Assembly: GCA_002373775.1 (NCBI GenBank) | Contig: DFJW01000077.1 | Coordinates: 1 to 64,000 of the forward strand | Reading direction: 5' to 3' | From: Ruminococcus flavefaciens | Lineage (GTDB): Bacteria; Bacillota; Clostridia; Oscillospirales; Ruminococcaceae | DNA: 64,000 nucleotides | Shown: piece by piece, positions 1 to 7,262 of the stretch | Position numbering within the stretch: position 1 is the first letter of the stretch | How the letters are laid out: each line of letters starts with the position of its first letter | Translations under genes and position numbers: made by a program | Notes under the pieces: generated by a model | Databases searched by the model: none | What the model was told of the DNA's origin: nothing | What the model saw: the letters and a program-made list of their open reading frames with translations, nothing else

Positions 1-98
1 AGACCGGTGTCGAAACAGCAGGCGCAGCGTTAGCACTCATGGCTCTCGCAGCAATATCTGCAATGGCATCGCGTTCCAGGAAAAAAGAAGATGACTGA
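1..98 (+). CDS. C-terminal tail of a sortase-anchored surface protein (partial)
   Basis: Only the last 31 residues lie in the window; the gene begins upstream. The visible tail begins TGVETAG, continues as a roughly 16-residue Ala/Leu-rich hydrophobic stretch and ends in a basic/acidic tail (RSRKKEDD) before TGA. This is the layout of a cell-wall sorting signal (LPxTG-type motif, membrane segment, positive tail); the LPx part would lie just outside the window. Sortase would cut between T and G and link the protein to peptidoglycan. The function of the rest of the protein cannot be seen. A plain C-terminal membrane anchor is the alternative. Confidence 0.6.
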   Translation, partial: TGVETAGAALALMALAAISAMASRSRKKEDD

Positions 99-115
99 TA
101 TGCGTTGAAATGAAG

Positions 116-145
116 ACTGCCGCACTTCGGTGCGGCAGTTTTTCA
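116..145 (+). terminator. Rho-independent terminator of the surface-protein gene
   Basis: Perfect 10-bp stem ACTGCCGCAC/GTGCGGCAGT with a TTCG tetraloop, followed by a run of T. It lies 18 bases after the stop of the partial surface-protein gene. Confidence 0.9.
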
Positions 146-160
146 TATTATGAGTACAAT

Positions 161-192
161 AAAAAAACGCGGTCCAGAATATCTGGACCGCG
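161..192 (-). terminator. Terminator of tRNA-Arg(CCU)
   Basis: Inverted repeat CGCGGTCCAGA/TCTGGACCGCG with a 3-base loop. Read on the minus strand it is followed by seven T, and it sits directly downstream of the minus-strand tRNA. Confidence 0.85.
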
Positions 193-214
193 AATCTATG
201 CGCCTGAACGGCGT

Positions 215-291
215 TGGCGTCCCAAAGAGGAGTCGAACCTCCGGCCTACTGCTTAGGAGGCAGTCGCTCTATCCTACTGAGCTATTGGGAC
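215..291 (-). tRNA. tRNA-Arg, anticodon CCU
   Basis: On the minus strand the acceptor arms GTCCCAA and TTGGGAC pair, followed by discriminator G and an encoded CCA. The D-arm contains TAGCTCAGT, the anticodon stem ACTGC/GCAGT encloses the loop CTCCTAA (anticodon CCT), and the T-loop has GGTTCGACTCC. It reads the rare Arg codon AGG. It has its own promoter and terminator. Confidence 0.95.
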
Positions 292-310
292 ACGTCTATC
301 AAACATAATA

Positions 311-339
311 ATTATATCATATTCCGGGATAAAAAGCAA
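311..339 (-). promoter_or_regulatory. Sigma-A promoter of tRNA-Arg(CCU)
   Basis: Minus strand: -35 TTGCTT at 334-339, 17-bp spacer, -10 TATAAT at 311-316. The start point would fall about 13 bases before the tRNA 5' end. Confidence 0.85.
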
Positions 340-383
340 GCCTTATAAGTAATTTTGTTTTTTTAACAACAAATGTGTGCGTA

Positions 384-411
384 TAAAAAGGACTCCTTTG
401 CAGGAGTCCTT
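384..411 (-). terminator. Terminator of pta
   Basis: Stem AAGGACTCCT/AGGAGTCCTT with a 4-base loop. On the minus strand it is followed by TTTTT. It lies about 20 bases beyond the pta stop codon. Confidence 0.85.
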
Positions 412-432
412 ACATTTTTACACTTTATCAAA

Positions 433-1449
433 TCAAGCCATACCAGCAGTGATGATAGCCATTTTATAAACTTCATCAGCGGTGCAGCCTCTTGAGAGGT
501 CGTTGATAGGAGCGTTGAGTCCCTGGAGGATCGGGCCGTAAGCTTCAAATCCGCCGAGACGCTGAGCGATCTTATAACCGATATTACCAGCTTCAATGAG
601 CGGGAAGATGAAGGTGTTAGCCTGTCCTGCAACCTTTGAATCGGGGCACTTAGTCTTAGCAACTTCAGCAGAAACAGCAGCGTCGAACTGGAATTCGCCG
701 TCGATAACGAGTTCAGGATCAATGTCTCTTGCTTCGAGAACAGCATCATGGCTGAGCTGAACAGTACCGCCCTTACCTGAGCCGTAAGTAGAGAAGCTGA
801 GGACAGCTACCTTAGGATCAATACCGAAGAAAGCAGCAGTTCTTGCAGTTTCAACAGCAACTTCACCGAGCTGTCTTGCAGCGCTGAGGACAACATTTCC
901 GTCCTTGTCGAGTCTGTCAGTATAACCGAGGTTAATAGCGCAGTCGCCCATAGCTATCTTTTCTTCCTGACCGTCCTTCTCGCGGAAGAGGATAAATGAA
1001 GAGCTTACGAGGTTAGAGCCCTTCTTTGTCTTGATGATCTGAAGAGCAGGTCTTACAGTATCAGCAGTTGAATATGTAGCACCGCCGAGGAGAGCGTCAG
1101 CCTTGCCAGCCTTAACGAGCATAGTGCCGAAGTAGTTGGACTTAGCGAGAGCAGCGCGGCACTCTTCCTCAGTCATCTTGCCCTTTCTGAGCTCGAACAT
1201 CTGAGCAACGAGAGCGTCCATCTCGGGATAAGAAGCGGGATCAATGATCTCAGCGCCGTCAATGTTGAAACCGCCGGCAGCAGCTGCGGATCTTACTTCA
1301 TCGGGGTTGCCGCAGAGGATAACGCCCATGAGTTTTTCGCTGAGAAGTCTGTCAGCAGCTGAGAGTATACGAGCATCGCTTCCCTCAGTGAAGACTATGG
1401 TTTTTGTACTTGATTTTAAGTTTGCAATAAGCTTGTCAAACATTCCCAT
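433..1449 (-). CDS. pta: Phosphate acetyltransferase
   Basis: Interconverts acetyl-CoA plus phosphate and acetyl phosphate plus CoA; with acetate kinase it gives the ATP-yielding route to acetate in fermentation. The 338 residues are one PTA_PTB domain of normal short-form length: an N-terminal segment with FTEGSDARIL, a central LGGATYSTADTVRPALQ block and the conserved STYGSGKGG and GQANTFIFP blocks near the C-terminus. No DRTGG regulatory domain is present. The start has GGAGGT 9 bases before the first ATG; a second ATG lies two codons in. It is a single-gene unit, as ackA is not adjacent. Its promoter carries the conserved upstream box described separately. Confidence 0.95.
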   Translation of the reverse strand: MGMFDKLIANLKSSTKTIVFTEGSDARILSAADRLLSEKLMGVILCGNPDEVRSAAAAGGFNIDGAEIIDPASYPEMDALVAQMFELRKGKMTEEECRAALAKSNYFGTMLVKAGKADALLGGATYSTADTVRPALQIIKTKKGSNLVSSSFILFREKDGQEEKIAMGDCAINLGYTDRLDKDGNVVLSAARQLGEVAVETARTAAFFGIDPKVAVLSFSTYGSGKGGTVQLSHDAVLEARDIDPELVIDGEFQFDAAVSAEVAKTKCPDSKVAGQANTFIFPLIEAGNIGYKIAQRLGGFEAYGPILQGLNAPINDLSRGCTADEVYKMAIITAGMA

Positions 1450-1484
1450 TGTAGTAGTACCTCCAATTTAGATTTATATAATAC

Positions 1485-1513
1485 ATTATAGCACATAATT
1501 ATGGAAATAGCAA
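1485..1513 (-). promoter_or_regulatory. Promoter of pta
   Basis: Minus strand: -35 TTGCTA (1508-1513), 17-bp spacer, -10 TATAAT (1485-1490). The leader would be only about 28 bases long. Confidence 0.85.
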
Positions 1514-1563
1514 GAGACGCGCGAAAAAACTTAACGATTCACAAGATATAGCCGCGATCAAGG
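1505..1563 (-). repeat. Bipartite promoter-upstream box, copy A
   Basis: A 28-bp stretch (1505-1532) is identical to 38751-38778. Read on the minus strand it ends in the -35 hexamer of pta, preceded by AAGTTTTTTCGCGCGTCTC. A second shared block, CTTGAYCGCGGC on the minus strand, lies 18 bp further upstream (1551-1562) and about 16 bp upstream in the other copy. Both copies sit in the same position relative to a -35/-10 pair, so they look like a regulator or polymerase contact site rather than a chance repeat. Confidence 0.75.
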
Positions 1564-1637
1564 GTGCAGCGTCACGCTGCTTATGCCATAGACATCCGGA
1601 AACAGTAAGATCTTCAGAATAAATATCATTTCAGGTA

Positions 1638-1666
1638 TGGACAAAATCAAAAATATATGTTAGAAT
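1638..1666 (+). promoter_or_regulatory. Probable promoter of the YdbC-like gene
   Basis: -35 TGGACA (1638-1643), 17-bp spacer, -10 TAGAAT (1661-1666), about 46 bases before the start codon. A small perfect hairpin GCAGCG-TCA-CGCTGC (1566-1580) lies upstream and is unexplained. Confidence 0.6.
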
Positions 1667-1712
1667 ATAAAAGCGGACAAGTTCTGCAAGAAAAACAGAG
1701 AGGAGAAGAAAA

Positions 1713-1946
1713 ATGGCAGAATTAAAATTTGAGATCACTGAGAATCTCGGAACACTTTCCGAGAATGCAAAAGGATGGACAAAGGAGCTGAATCTTGTCA
1801 GCTGGAACGAGCATGAGCCTAAGTACGACATCAGAGAATGGTCACCGGATCATTCAAGAATGGGAAAGGGCGTAACGCTTACTGCTGACGAGCTTGCAAA
1901 TCTGAAAGAGATAATAAGCTCTATCGACCTTGATTCTTTTGAGTGA
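1713..1946 (+). CDS. YdbC/PC4-like single-stranded DNA-binding protein
   Basis: A 77-residue protein that matches what I know of the YdbC family, small bacterial relatives of eukaryotic coactivator PC4 that dimerise and bind single-stranded DNA. Recognisable features are the N-terminal MAELKFEI strand, the NAKGWTKELNLVSWN stretch, YDIREWSPDHSRMGKG and an acidic C-terminal helix. Spacing and length fit a single PC4 fold. AGGAGA precedes the ATG by 7 bases. It is monocistronic, between its own promoter and terminator. Its cellular role is not established; a part in transcription or replication is inferred from the fold only. Confidence 0.8.
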   Translation: MAELKFEITENLGTLSENAKGWTKELNLVSWNEHEPKYDIREWSPDHSRMGKGVTLTADELANLKEIISSIDLDSFE

Positions 1947-1959
1947 TAACAATTATCTG

Positions 1960-1984
1960 AAGAGCGCTCCGGCGCTCTTTTTCA
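1960..1984 (+). terminator. Terminator of the YdbC-like gene
   Basis: Stem AGAGCGC/GCGCTCT with loop TCCG, followed by TTTTTC. Confidence 0.85.
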
Positions 1985-2010
1985 TTTATTGCTGAATTGC
2001 GTGTCGGATA

Positions 2011-2039
2011 TTGACAGATTGTTAAGAAAATGTTATAAT
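2011..2039 (+). promoter_or_regulatory. Sigma-A promoter of the 2082-2903 gene
   Basis: Consensus -35 TTGACA (2011-2016), 17-bp spacer and -10 TATAAT (2034-2039). It rules out an earlier in-frame start at 1989 for the following gene. Confidence 0.9.
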
Positions 2040-2081
2040 TGTGTTATCCTTAATAATAAGTCTGACACGGAGGGTGGAAAA

Positions 2082-2903
2082 ATGGATGATTACATAAGAG
2101 ATAACGGCATAAACGATCCGAACGAGCAGGAGTATAAGCCGCTGACTCTGCCACAGAGTACAGAGAGCGGCGGAGGCGGCGGATTCGGAAGCGGCGGATT
2201 TGGCGGTGACGATAAGCCTAAGAGTAAGAGTATCTATGCAACGATAACTCCTAAAAGCCTGATACTATCAATTGTTATTCTTGGTATCCTTGCATTTGTA
2301 ACACTTGTACTCGGCGTCCGAGGACTTGCAAAGAGCCCGGAAGATTTTGGGACCGATCTTCAGAAACTGAAAAAAGGGGAGTGCGTTGAATATCTTCCCG
2401 AGATCGGCATGCGCAGTTACGCACTGAAATATACACACACCATGAATTTCATACCGTATGCGAAGGAGTACTATTATCTGATAGGCTCAGAAGATGGAGA
2501 TCTGGTGTTCGTGCGTGCGAGCAAGGACTTCGGTGACCATTTCGATGCAGAGTATGAGAACAAGGACAACTTCAAGGTCAAGGGTGTTGTCCGCGAGTTT
2601 GATTATAAGGCGAAGGAAAAGATAAACGAATGGCTTCGTGACAGTCAGCTTATGGGTGGAGTCGATGTGGACAATGTGTACTACATTGATCTTATGAGCG
2701 GCAAGGCATACTATATGCTTGTAGCATGCGGCATTATCTGTTTACTGCTGATAGCCTTCATGATATACGCATACAACGTAAAGAATAACAGCTTTGAAGA
2801 TGACATAAGGACAGGAAAGCAGCAGACTCTGGCTATTCTTGCGTTAGTAGGATTCATAGCATTCTGTTATCTCATGATAGTGGTAGTATCACTGCTGTTA
2901 TAA
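2082..2903 (+). CDS. Membrane protein with Gly-rich cytoplasmic linker, function unknown
   Basis: I do not recognise a family. The 273-residue product starts with a charged region (MDDYIRDNGIND), a Gly-rich linker around residues 32-50 (GGGGGFGSGGFGG), a first membrane segment near 65-85 (IVILGILAFVTLVLG), a mixed extracellular domain of about 120 residues, and two further membrane segments near 210-232 and 248-273. The start at 2082 is chosen because GGAGGGTGG precedes it and the promoter overlaps the longer reading frame. It is a single-gene unit ending in a bidirectional terminator. Gly-rich N-terminal linkers of this kind are common in low-complexity membrane proteins and say nothing about function. 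Confidence 0.8.
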   Translation: MDDYIRDNGINDPNEQEYKPLTLPQSTESGGGGGFGSGGFGGDDKPKSKSIYATITPKSLILSIVILGILAFVTLVLGVRGLAKSPEDFGTDLQKLKKGECVEYLPEIGMRSYALKYTHTMNFIPYAKEYYYLIGSEDGDLVFVRASKDFGDHFDAEYENKDNFKVKGVVREFDYKAKEKINEWLRDSQLMGGVDVDNVYYIDLMSGKAYYMLVACGIICLLLIAFMIYAYNVKNNSFEDDIRTGKQQTLAILALVGFIAFCYLMIVVVSLLL

Positions 2904-2906
2904 AAA

Positions 2907-2942
2907 AGGAAGCAGTTCATCATTCAGATGAACTGCTTATTT
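2907..2942. terminator. Bidirectional terminator between convergent genes
   Basis: 12-bp stem AAGCAGTTCATC/GATGAACTGCTT with a 5-base loop. It is flanked by A-rich sequence on the left (T run on the minus strand) and ATTTTAT on the right, so it can serve both the membrane-protein gene and the antiporter gene. Confidence 0.8.
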
Positions 2943-2950
2943 TATGCTAT

Positions 2951-4138
2951 TCAGTTTTCAGCCTTGGCAGGATGACTTTTGGCGTACAGTAATTTGAGCA
3001 CTATCGGAGTGGTAATGGAAGACACGATGATAAGCAGGATAACAGACGCGAAGTATTTCGCATCGAGCATGCCTACAGAAAGTCCCTTCTGAGAAACGAT
3101 AAGAGCGACTTCACCTCTTGTCATCATACCCACGCCCACTTTGAGGCTCTCATTAAAGTTGTATCCGAGCAGTTTTGCAGTGATACCGCATCCGATAACT
3201 TTTGTAATGAGAGCGACGAGAACGAATCCGATTGAAAACAGGAGCAATTCAGAAGTGAAACCGTCCAGCTCAGTTTTAAGACCGATACTTGCGAAGAATA
3301 CCGGACCGAAGAGCATATACGAGTTGATATCGACTTTGCGGGCGATATAGTCGGAATCTTTCAGGCTGCAAAGGATAAGACCGGCAACATAAGCGCCGGT
3401 AATGTCAGCGATACCGAAGAATTCCTCAGCAGCAAAAGCCATGAACATGCAAAGAGCGAGTCCGAGTATAGGGACACGTCTCATGTGCGGGTATCGTTTA
3501 TCAATGAATTTGAATATATAATATGAAATGAAACCGACAGCAAATGCAGAAACTATGAACAGACCGGTGTTGATAAGAACGGTGGTCGGCTTGGAATCCG
3601 GATTCTTGAAGCCGATAACGAATGTGAGCACGATGATACCGATGACATCATCAATGATAGCCGCACTCATTATCAGCGTGCCTACACTCTCTTTAAGATG
3701 CCCCAGTTCTTTCAGCGTCTGCACGGTGATGCCCACAGAAGTGGCAGTCATTATAGTTCCGATGAAGACTGCGTGGTAGAATCCGTCGCTCCCGACTGAT
3801 TCAAATCCGTAGAAACAGCTGTAGAACAAAGTACCTCCGGCAAGCGGTACGAAGACGCCGACGCAGGCGATCAGCAGAGCTTTCGGACCTGTTTTCAGAA
3901 GGTCTTTCATATTGGTTTCGAGACCGGCGCCGAACATGAGCATGACAACACCGATCTCAGCGATTAGGTCGAGGTAATCCGAGTGACCTACAAAACCGAA
4001 AACACAAGGACCGATGAGGAGGCCGGCGATGATCTCTCCCACCACCTGAGGAGCCTTCAGTTTCTGTGCGATCAGACCGCATATCTTTGCAGATACGATA
4101 ATAATAGCGAGATCGCGGAAAAAAGCTATTCTGTCCAT
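2951..4138 (-). CDS. Cation:proton antiporter, CPA2 (Kef/Nap-type)
   Basis: A 395-residue polytopic protein with about 12 hydrophobic segments covering almost the whole length. Diagnostic features of CPA2 antiporters are the N-terminal QKLKAPQVVGEIIAGLLIGP stretch, the GxxMLMFGAGLETN block and the SAAIIDDVIGIIVL segment carrying the paired Asp residues used for ion/proton exchange. There is no C-terminal RCK/TrkA domain, so it resembles NapA-like Na+/H+ exchangers more than glutathione-gated KefB/C. It has its own promoter. Whether it moves Na+ or K+ cannot be told from sequence; Na+ export would fit an organism with an Rnf ion pump. Confidence 0.88.
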   Translation of the reverse strand: MDRIAFFRDLAIIIVSAKICGLIAQKLKAPQVVGEIIAGLLIGPCVFGFVGHSDYLDLIAEIGVVMLMFGAGLETNMKDLLKTGPKALLIACVGVFVPLAGGTLFYSCFYGFESVGSDGFYHAVFIGTIMTATSVGITVQTLKELGHLKESVGTLIMSAAIIDDVIGIIVLTFVIGFKNPDSKPTTVLINTGLFIVSAFAVGFISYYIFKFIDKRYPHMRRVPILGLALCMFMAFAAEEFFGIADITGAYVAGLILCSLKDSDYIARKVDINSYMLFGPVFFASIGLKTELDGFTSELLLFSIGFVLVALITKVIGCGITAKLLGYNFNESLKVGVGMMTRGEVALIVSQKGLSVGMLDAKYFASVILLIIVSSITTPIVLKLLYAKSHPAKAEN

Positions 4139-4197
4139 TAAAATCCTTCCTTTGAGATATTAGGGCTGAGACCTTTGCTGGAATCAGTCTATCAATA

Positions 4198-4226
4198 ATT
4201 ATAACACGGGAGAATGCTTATTTCAA
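4198..4226 (-). promoter_or_regulatory. Promoter of the antiporter gene
   Basis: Minus strand: -35 TTGAAA (4221-4226), 17-bp spacer, -10 TATAAT (4198-4203). Confidence 0.8.
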
Positions 4227-4259
4227 CCCGGAACAACAGGAAAAGGTGCAAGAAAAGTA

Positions 4260-4288
4260 TTGAACTTTCCGCGGAAATATGGTATAAT
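4260..4288 (+). promoter_or_regulatory. Promoter of the EFR1-like gene
   Basis: -35 TTGAAC (4260-4265), 17-bp spacer, -10 TATAAT (4283-4288). A perfect palindrome, TTTCCGCGGAAA (4266-4277), fills the first 12 bases of the spacer and could be an operator. Confidence 0.8.
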
Positions 4289-4328
4289 TTGATTGATGAT
4301 ATTATATTTACATAAAGGAGGAATAATC

Positions 4329-5120
4329 ATGATACTTTATTTTACGGGAACAGGAAATTCCAGGTTCGCAGCTGAATTCATTGCGGACCGAACAGGAGAC
4401 AAGTGTATATCGCTTAACGAGATACTGAAAAACAAACGCGCACTGGAATTCAGTTCCGAGAAACCCTTTGTCATAGCAGCGCCTGTCTATGCGTCGAGTT
4501 TTCCGAGGATAGTTGTAAAACTCATCCGCCGGGCGGCATTCTCCGGCAGTAACGAAGTGTATTTCATAGCCACAATGGGCGCAGCACCTGGAAAATGCGA
4601 AGTAGAACTTGCCGAGCTTGCAAAAGAGAAAGGCATGGAATACAAGGGATTCTGCGGTATCAGACTCCCGAACAACTACATAGTCGGCGGAAATGTTCCT
4701 GACAGTTCAGAAGCCGAGAGGATAATAGAAGAAGCGGTGCCTGTGCTTGAGAGCGTATCAGATAAGATATCAGCCGGTGAACACATCGGCAAGGATAAGA
4801 TAGGCATAGGTGCAAAGCTGATGTCACATACAGTGAACGGACTTTTCAATGTGGTCATGGACAAGATGAACTGCTCCAAGAAATTTACAGTGTCAGATGA
4901 CTGCATCGCATGCGGCAGATGTGCATCAGTCTGTCCGGTAAACAATATAATCATAATGGACAACAGACCGGTATTCCGCGAAAAATGCGTGAACTGCCTT
5001 GCCTGCATCAACAGCTGCCCGATGAAGGCTATAAACTACGGCGGAAAGACGGCAGACAGGAACAGATATGTCTGTCCTGACTACAGTACATGGAAGAAAC
5101 TGCACGAAGAAGACGAATAA
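4329..5120 (+). CDS. EFR1-type flavodoxin-ferredoxin fusion protein
   Basis: 263 residues. The N-terminal part is a flavodoxin fold opening MILYFTGTGNSRFAAEF, whose TGTGNSR loop binds FMN phosphate. The C-terminal part is a two-cluster ferredoxin with CIACGRCASVCP near residue 194 and CVNCLACINSCP near 222, each ligating [4Fe-4S]. It is therefore a soluble electron carrier or oxidoreductase that couples one FMN to two clusters. The start is the ATG after AAAGGAGG at 4315-4322; an upstream ATG falls too close to the promoter. It is monocistronic. The partner is unknown, although the rnf operon 4 kb away handles the same ferredoxin-level electrons. Confidence 0.88.
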   Translation: MILYFTGTGNSRFAAEFIADRTGDKCISLNEILKNKRALEFSSEKPFVIAAPVYASSFPRIVVKLIRRAAFSGSNEVYFIATMGAAPGKCEVELAELAKEKGMEYKGFCGIRLPNNYIVGGNVPDSSEAERIIEEAVPVLESVSDKISAGEHIGKDKIGIGAKLMSHTVNGLFNVVMDKMNCSKKFTVSDDCIACGRCASVCPVNNIIIMDNRPVFREKCVNCLACINSCPMKAINYGGKTADRNRYVCPDYSTWKKLHEEDE

Positions 5121-5125
5121 AAGAC

Positions 5126-5154
5126 AATGCCGGTGCTTTATTAGCGCCGGCATT
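5126..5154. terminator. Stem-loop between convergent genes
   Basis: Stem AATGCCGGTGCT/AGCGCCGGCATT (one G-T pair). The minus-strand side is followed by GTCTTTTATT, so it works best for the plus-strand neighbour's opposite number, the cyclase gene, whose stop is at 5180; the EFR1-like gene also ends here. Confidence 0.7.
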
Positions 5155-5179
5155 GATTGTATATTTGGAAATCTGGATA

Positions 5180-7042
5180 TCAGTGAGAAGCTTTTTTTGT
5201 GGTTTTTTCAACATACATAGACTTGTCCGCATTTTTGACAAGAGTTTCGAAATCCGTATCTGCCGAGGTATTTGTTACGAACGTGCCGACACTCGCGTCC
5301 ACGGTATATTTATTGCCGGACGTCTTATTGTACTCTTCGAGCGTCGCGTGGATAGAATCGCGTATTTTTCCGGCATCATGGTCACCGGGAATAACAGCGA
5401 GCATCTCGTCGCCTCCGAATCTGACGCACAGAGCTTCAGGCGGACAGTTATCGTGAAGAGCCTGTGCAACAGTGCGTATGGCGTTGTCACCGGCAGAATG
5501 ACCGTAAGTATCGTTGATAGATTTCAGACCGTCGAGGTCGGCGAGGATGACAGTGAGAGGTCTGGGATCGGCAGCAGCGAGCAGATTTTCGTACTCCTTG
5601 TTGAAACTGAGACGTGTATAAAGACCAGTCAGCTGGTCAAAGCGGTACATGTTCTCAATGCGTGACACAAGATGCTTCTGGTACTGCATATTCATGAAAC
5701 CGCCTATACCTCTTCCGATAGCCGAGACTATCTGAGGAATCATGCTGTAAGTAGTGAGGTCGCATCTCTTGTACTTGAAACAGACGTAACCGAGAGGGAT
5801 GTTCAGATAGTCTATAGTGTTGAAAATAAGCGGATAGCCTGAGCAGATATGTTTTTCAAGGTCGGGGATGATCTCCCTTCTGTTGAAATTCTCCTGCCAG
5901 AGCGGGTAGCGGTCGGCATCAAAGAACATGAACATGTCGTTGCTGTCTGAAGGAATATCGCGTTCACTGAAATGGTCTCTGGTATTATCAATGCATTTCT
6001 TATCAATTACGCAGCATATATCCTTGCTGACATCGCTGTACAGTGTACATGCAGCATAGGCGATATGTTCTGATGACTGGATACGGTCAACGATATGTGA
6101 AAGCACGCGGTAGACATCCTGATAATTGAAAAAGCGGTCGTTGAAATCCTGAAAACTTGTATAGTTTCTGGGATCGGTGGGGCATCCGCAGGACTGATTG
6201 ATGATGAGCTCAGGCTCTATTCTGTATCCGTTTTCTGAAACTGTACCGCTGAAAACATCCATGACCGCACTGAAGACTGTCTTTGCGAGTTCTGAACTGG
6301 AGCACTTGCCGGAAGTGATCTGCGGTTTTGAGTAATAGATCTCATCAAGACCGTCGAAGCCGGTAACGATAGTGTCCTCCGGTATGCGTATGCCGTGCTG
6401 TTTGAACACGTTGCAGACATTGATAGCTGTGATATCATTTGCGCATATCACGGCATCCGGTATGCTGCCGGAAGATACCAGCTTTTCAGCAGCAGTGATA
6501 GCAGGTTTAGCCCAGAAGTTGCCGTAGCTTATCATATCGCTAGTAACCTTTATCCCGTTTTCGGAGGCGACCTTCATGAAGATCTCTTCACGTTCATCGG
6601 AGAAGGGATTGCCTTTGATACCGGCGATGAAATGCGGATGTTTAGGTTTGTGATGTTCTATCACATGTCTCACGATCTTTTCGAATCCGGCGGCATAGTC
6701 GAAATCTACGCTGATGCAGCCTTCATAGGTGCCGTCTACAGTGATGACAGGCACATCCGTATTGTGAGCAAGTTTTATGATATTATTTGAGATCCTGTGA
6801 CTTTTGATCTTTTCGTCCATAATTATGACCACATCAGAAATTTCATAATTGATAAGATCGAAAACAGCGGTCTCAGCGCTGACAACAGATTCGTCCCAGT
6901 AGATGTCAGAAGTAATATTATAGATGAGCAAAGAGCAATTATTATCATTAAGAAGCTTATTGAGCAAAGCGATAAAACGACAGTTTTCAGAATTGTGAAG
7001 TCTTGAGATACAAAGTGAAACTATTCTGCGTCCTCCGAGCAA
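5180..7042 (-). CDS. Cytosolic LacI-type sensor/GGDEF diguanylate cyclase
   Basis: About 620 residues. The N-terminal 280 are a periplasmic-binding-protein-1/LacI sugar-sensor fold (GGRRIVSLCISRLHN start, later DAVICANDITAINVCNVF and TIVTGFDGLDE) but without the LacI DNA-binding helix. A middle region of about 150 residues is GAF-like in character. The C-terminus is a GGDEF domain with LTGLYTRLSF, LADLDGLKSINDTYGHSAGD and the active-site loop RFGGDEM, in which Met replaces the usual Phe. No signal peptide or membrane segment is visible, so it should sense a cytoplasmic ligand and make cyclic-di-GMP. The start is a TTG 8 bases after GGGAGGTG; the in-frame TTG at 7066 lies within the first bases of the predicted transcript. 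Confidence 0.85.
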   Translation of the reverse strand: MLGGRRIVSLCISRLHNSENCRFIALLNKLLNDNNCSLLIYNITSDIYWDESVVSAETAVFDLINYEISDVVIIMDEKIKSHRISNNIIKLAHNTDVPVITVDGTYEGCISVDFDYAAGFEKIVRHVIEHHKPKHPHFIAGIKGNPFSDEREEIFMKVASENGIKVTSDMISYGNFWAKPAITAAEKLVSSGSIPDAVICANDITAINVCNVFKQHGIRIPEDTIVTGFDGLDEIYYSKPQITSGKCSSSELAKTVFSAVMDVFSGTVSENGYRIEPELIINQSCGCPTDPRNYTSFQDFNDRFFNYQDVYRVLSHIVDRIQSSEHIAYAACTLYSDVSKDICCVIDKKCIDNTRDHFSERDIPSDSNDMFMFFDADRYPLWQENFNRREIIPDLEKHICSGYPLIFNTIDYLNIPLGYVCFKYKRCDLTTYSMIPQIVSAIGRGIGGFMNMQYQKHLVSRIENMYRFDQLTGLYTRLSFNKEYENLLAAADPRPLTVILADLDGLKSINDTYGHSAGDNAIRTVAQALHDNCPPEALCVRFGGDEMLAVIPGDHDAGKIRDSIHATLEEYNKTSGNKYTVDASVGTFVTNTSADTDFETLVKNADKSMYVEKTTKKASH

Positions 7043-7078
7043 GGTCAACACCTCCCATAGGAACAATTATATATAATA

Positions 7079-7107
7079 ATTATATCATGTTAATGAAGAA
7101 ATAGCAA
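7079..7107 (-). promoter_or_regulatory. Promoter of the diguanylate cyclase gene
   Basis: Minus strand: -35 TTGCTA (7102-7107), 17-bp spacer, -10 TATAAT (7079-7084). Confidence 0.85.
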
Positions 7108-7186
7108 GTGGATTATATGAACATACCGTAAATTACGATAATGAGGGCAGATGATCCCGGCACACTGCTCATTTTTGCAGAGTCTA

Positions 7187-7215
7187 TTGCTATTTCCATT
7201 TTTTTATGATACAAT
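7187..7215 (+). promoter_or_regulatory. Promoter of the patatin gene
   Basis: -35 TTGCTA (7187-7192), 17-bp spacer, -10 TACAAT (7210-7215). The bases before the -35 (ATTTTTGCAGAGTCTA) are a weak match, about 10 of 16, to the box upstream of pta. Confidence 0.75.
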
Positions 7216-7262
7216 TATAATATAGTAGTCATACTAAGGACCAATACCAAGGAGATGCAGAA

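Noticed and set aside
5090..5665. 191-residue open frame on the plus strand opposite the diguanylate cyclase
   Set aside because: It is antisense to a gene with clear GGDEF motifs, has no ribosome site, and its sequence shows no domain; it follows from codon bias of the true gene.
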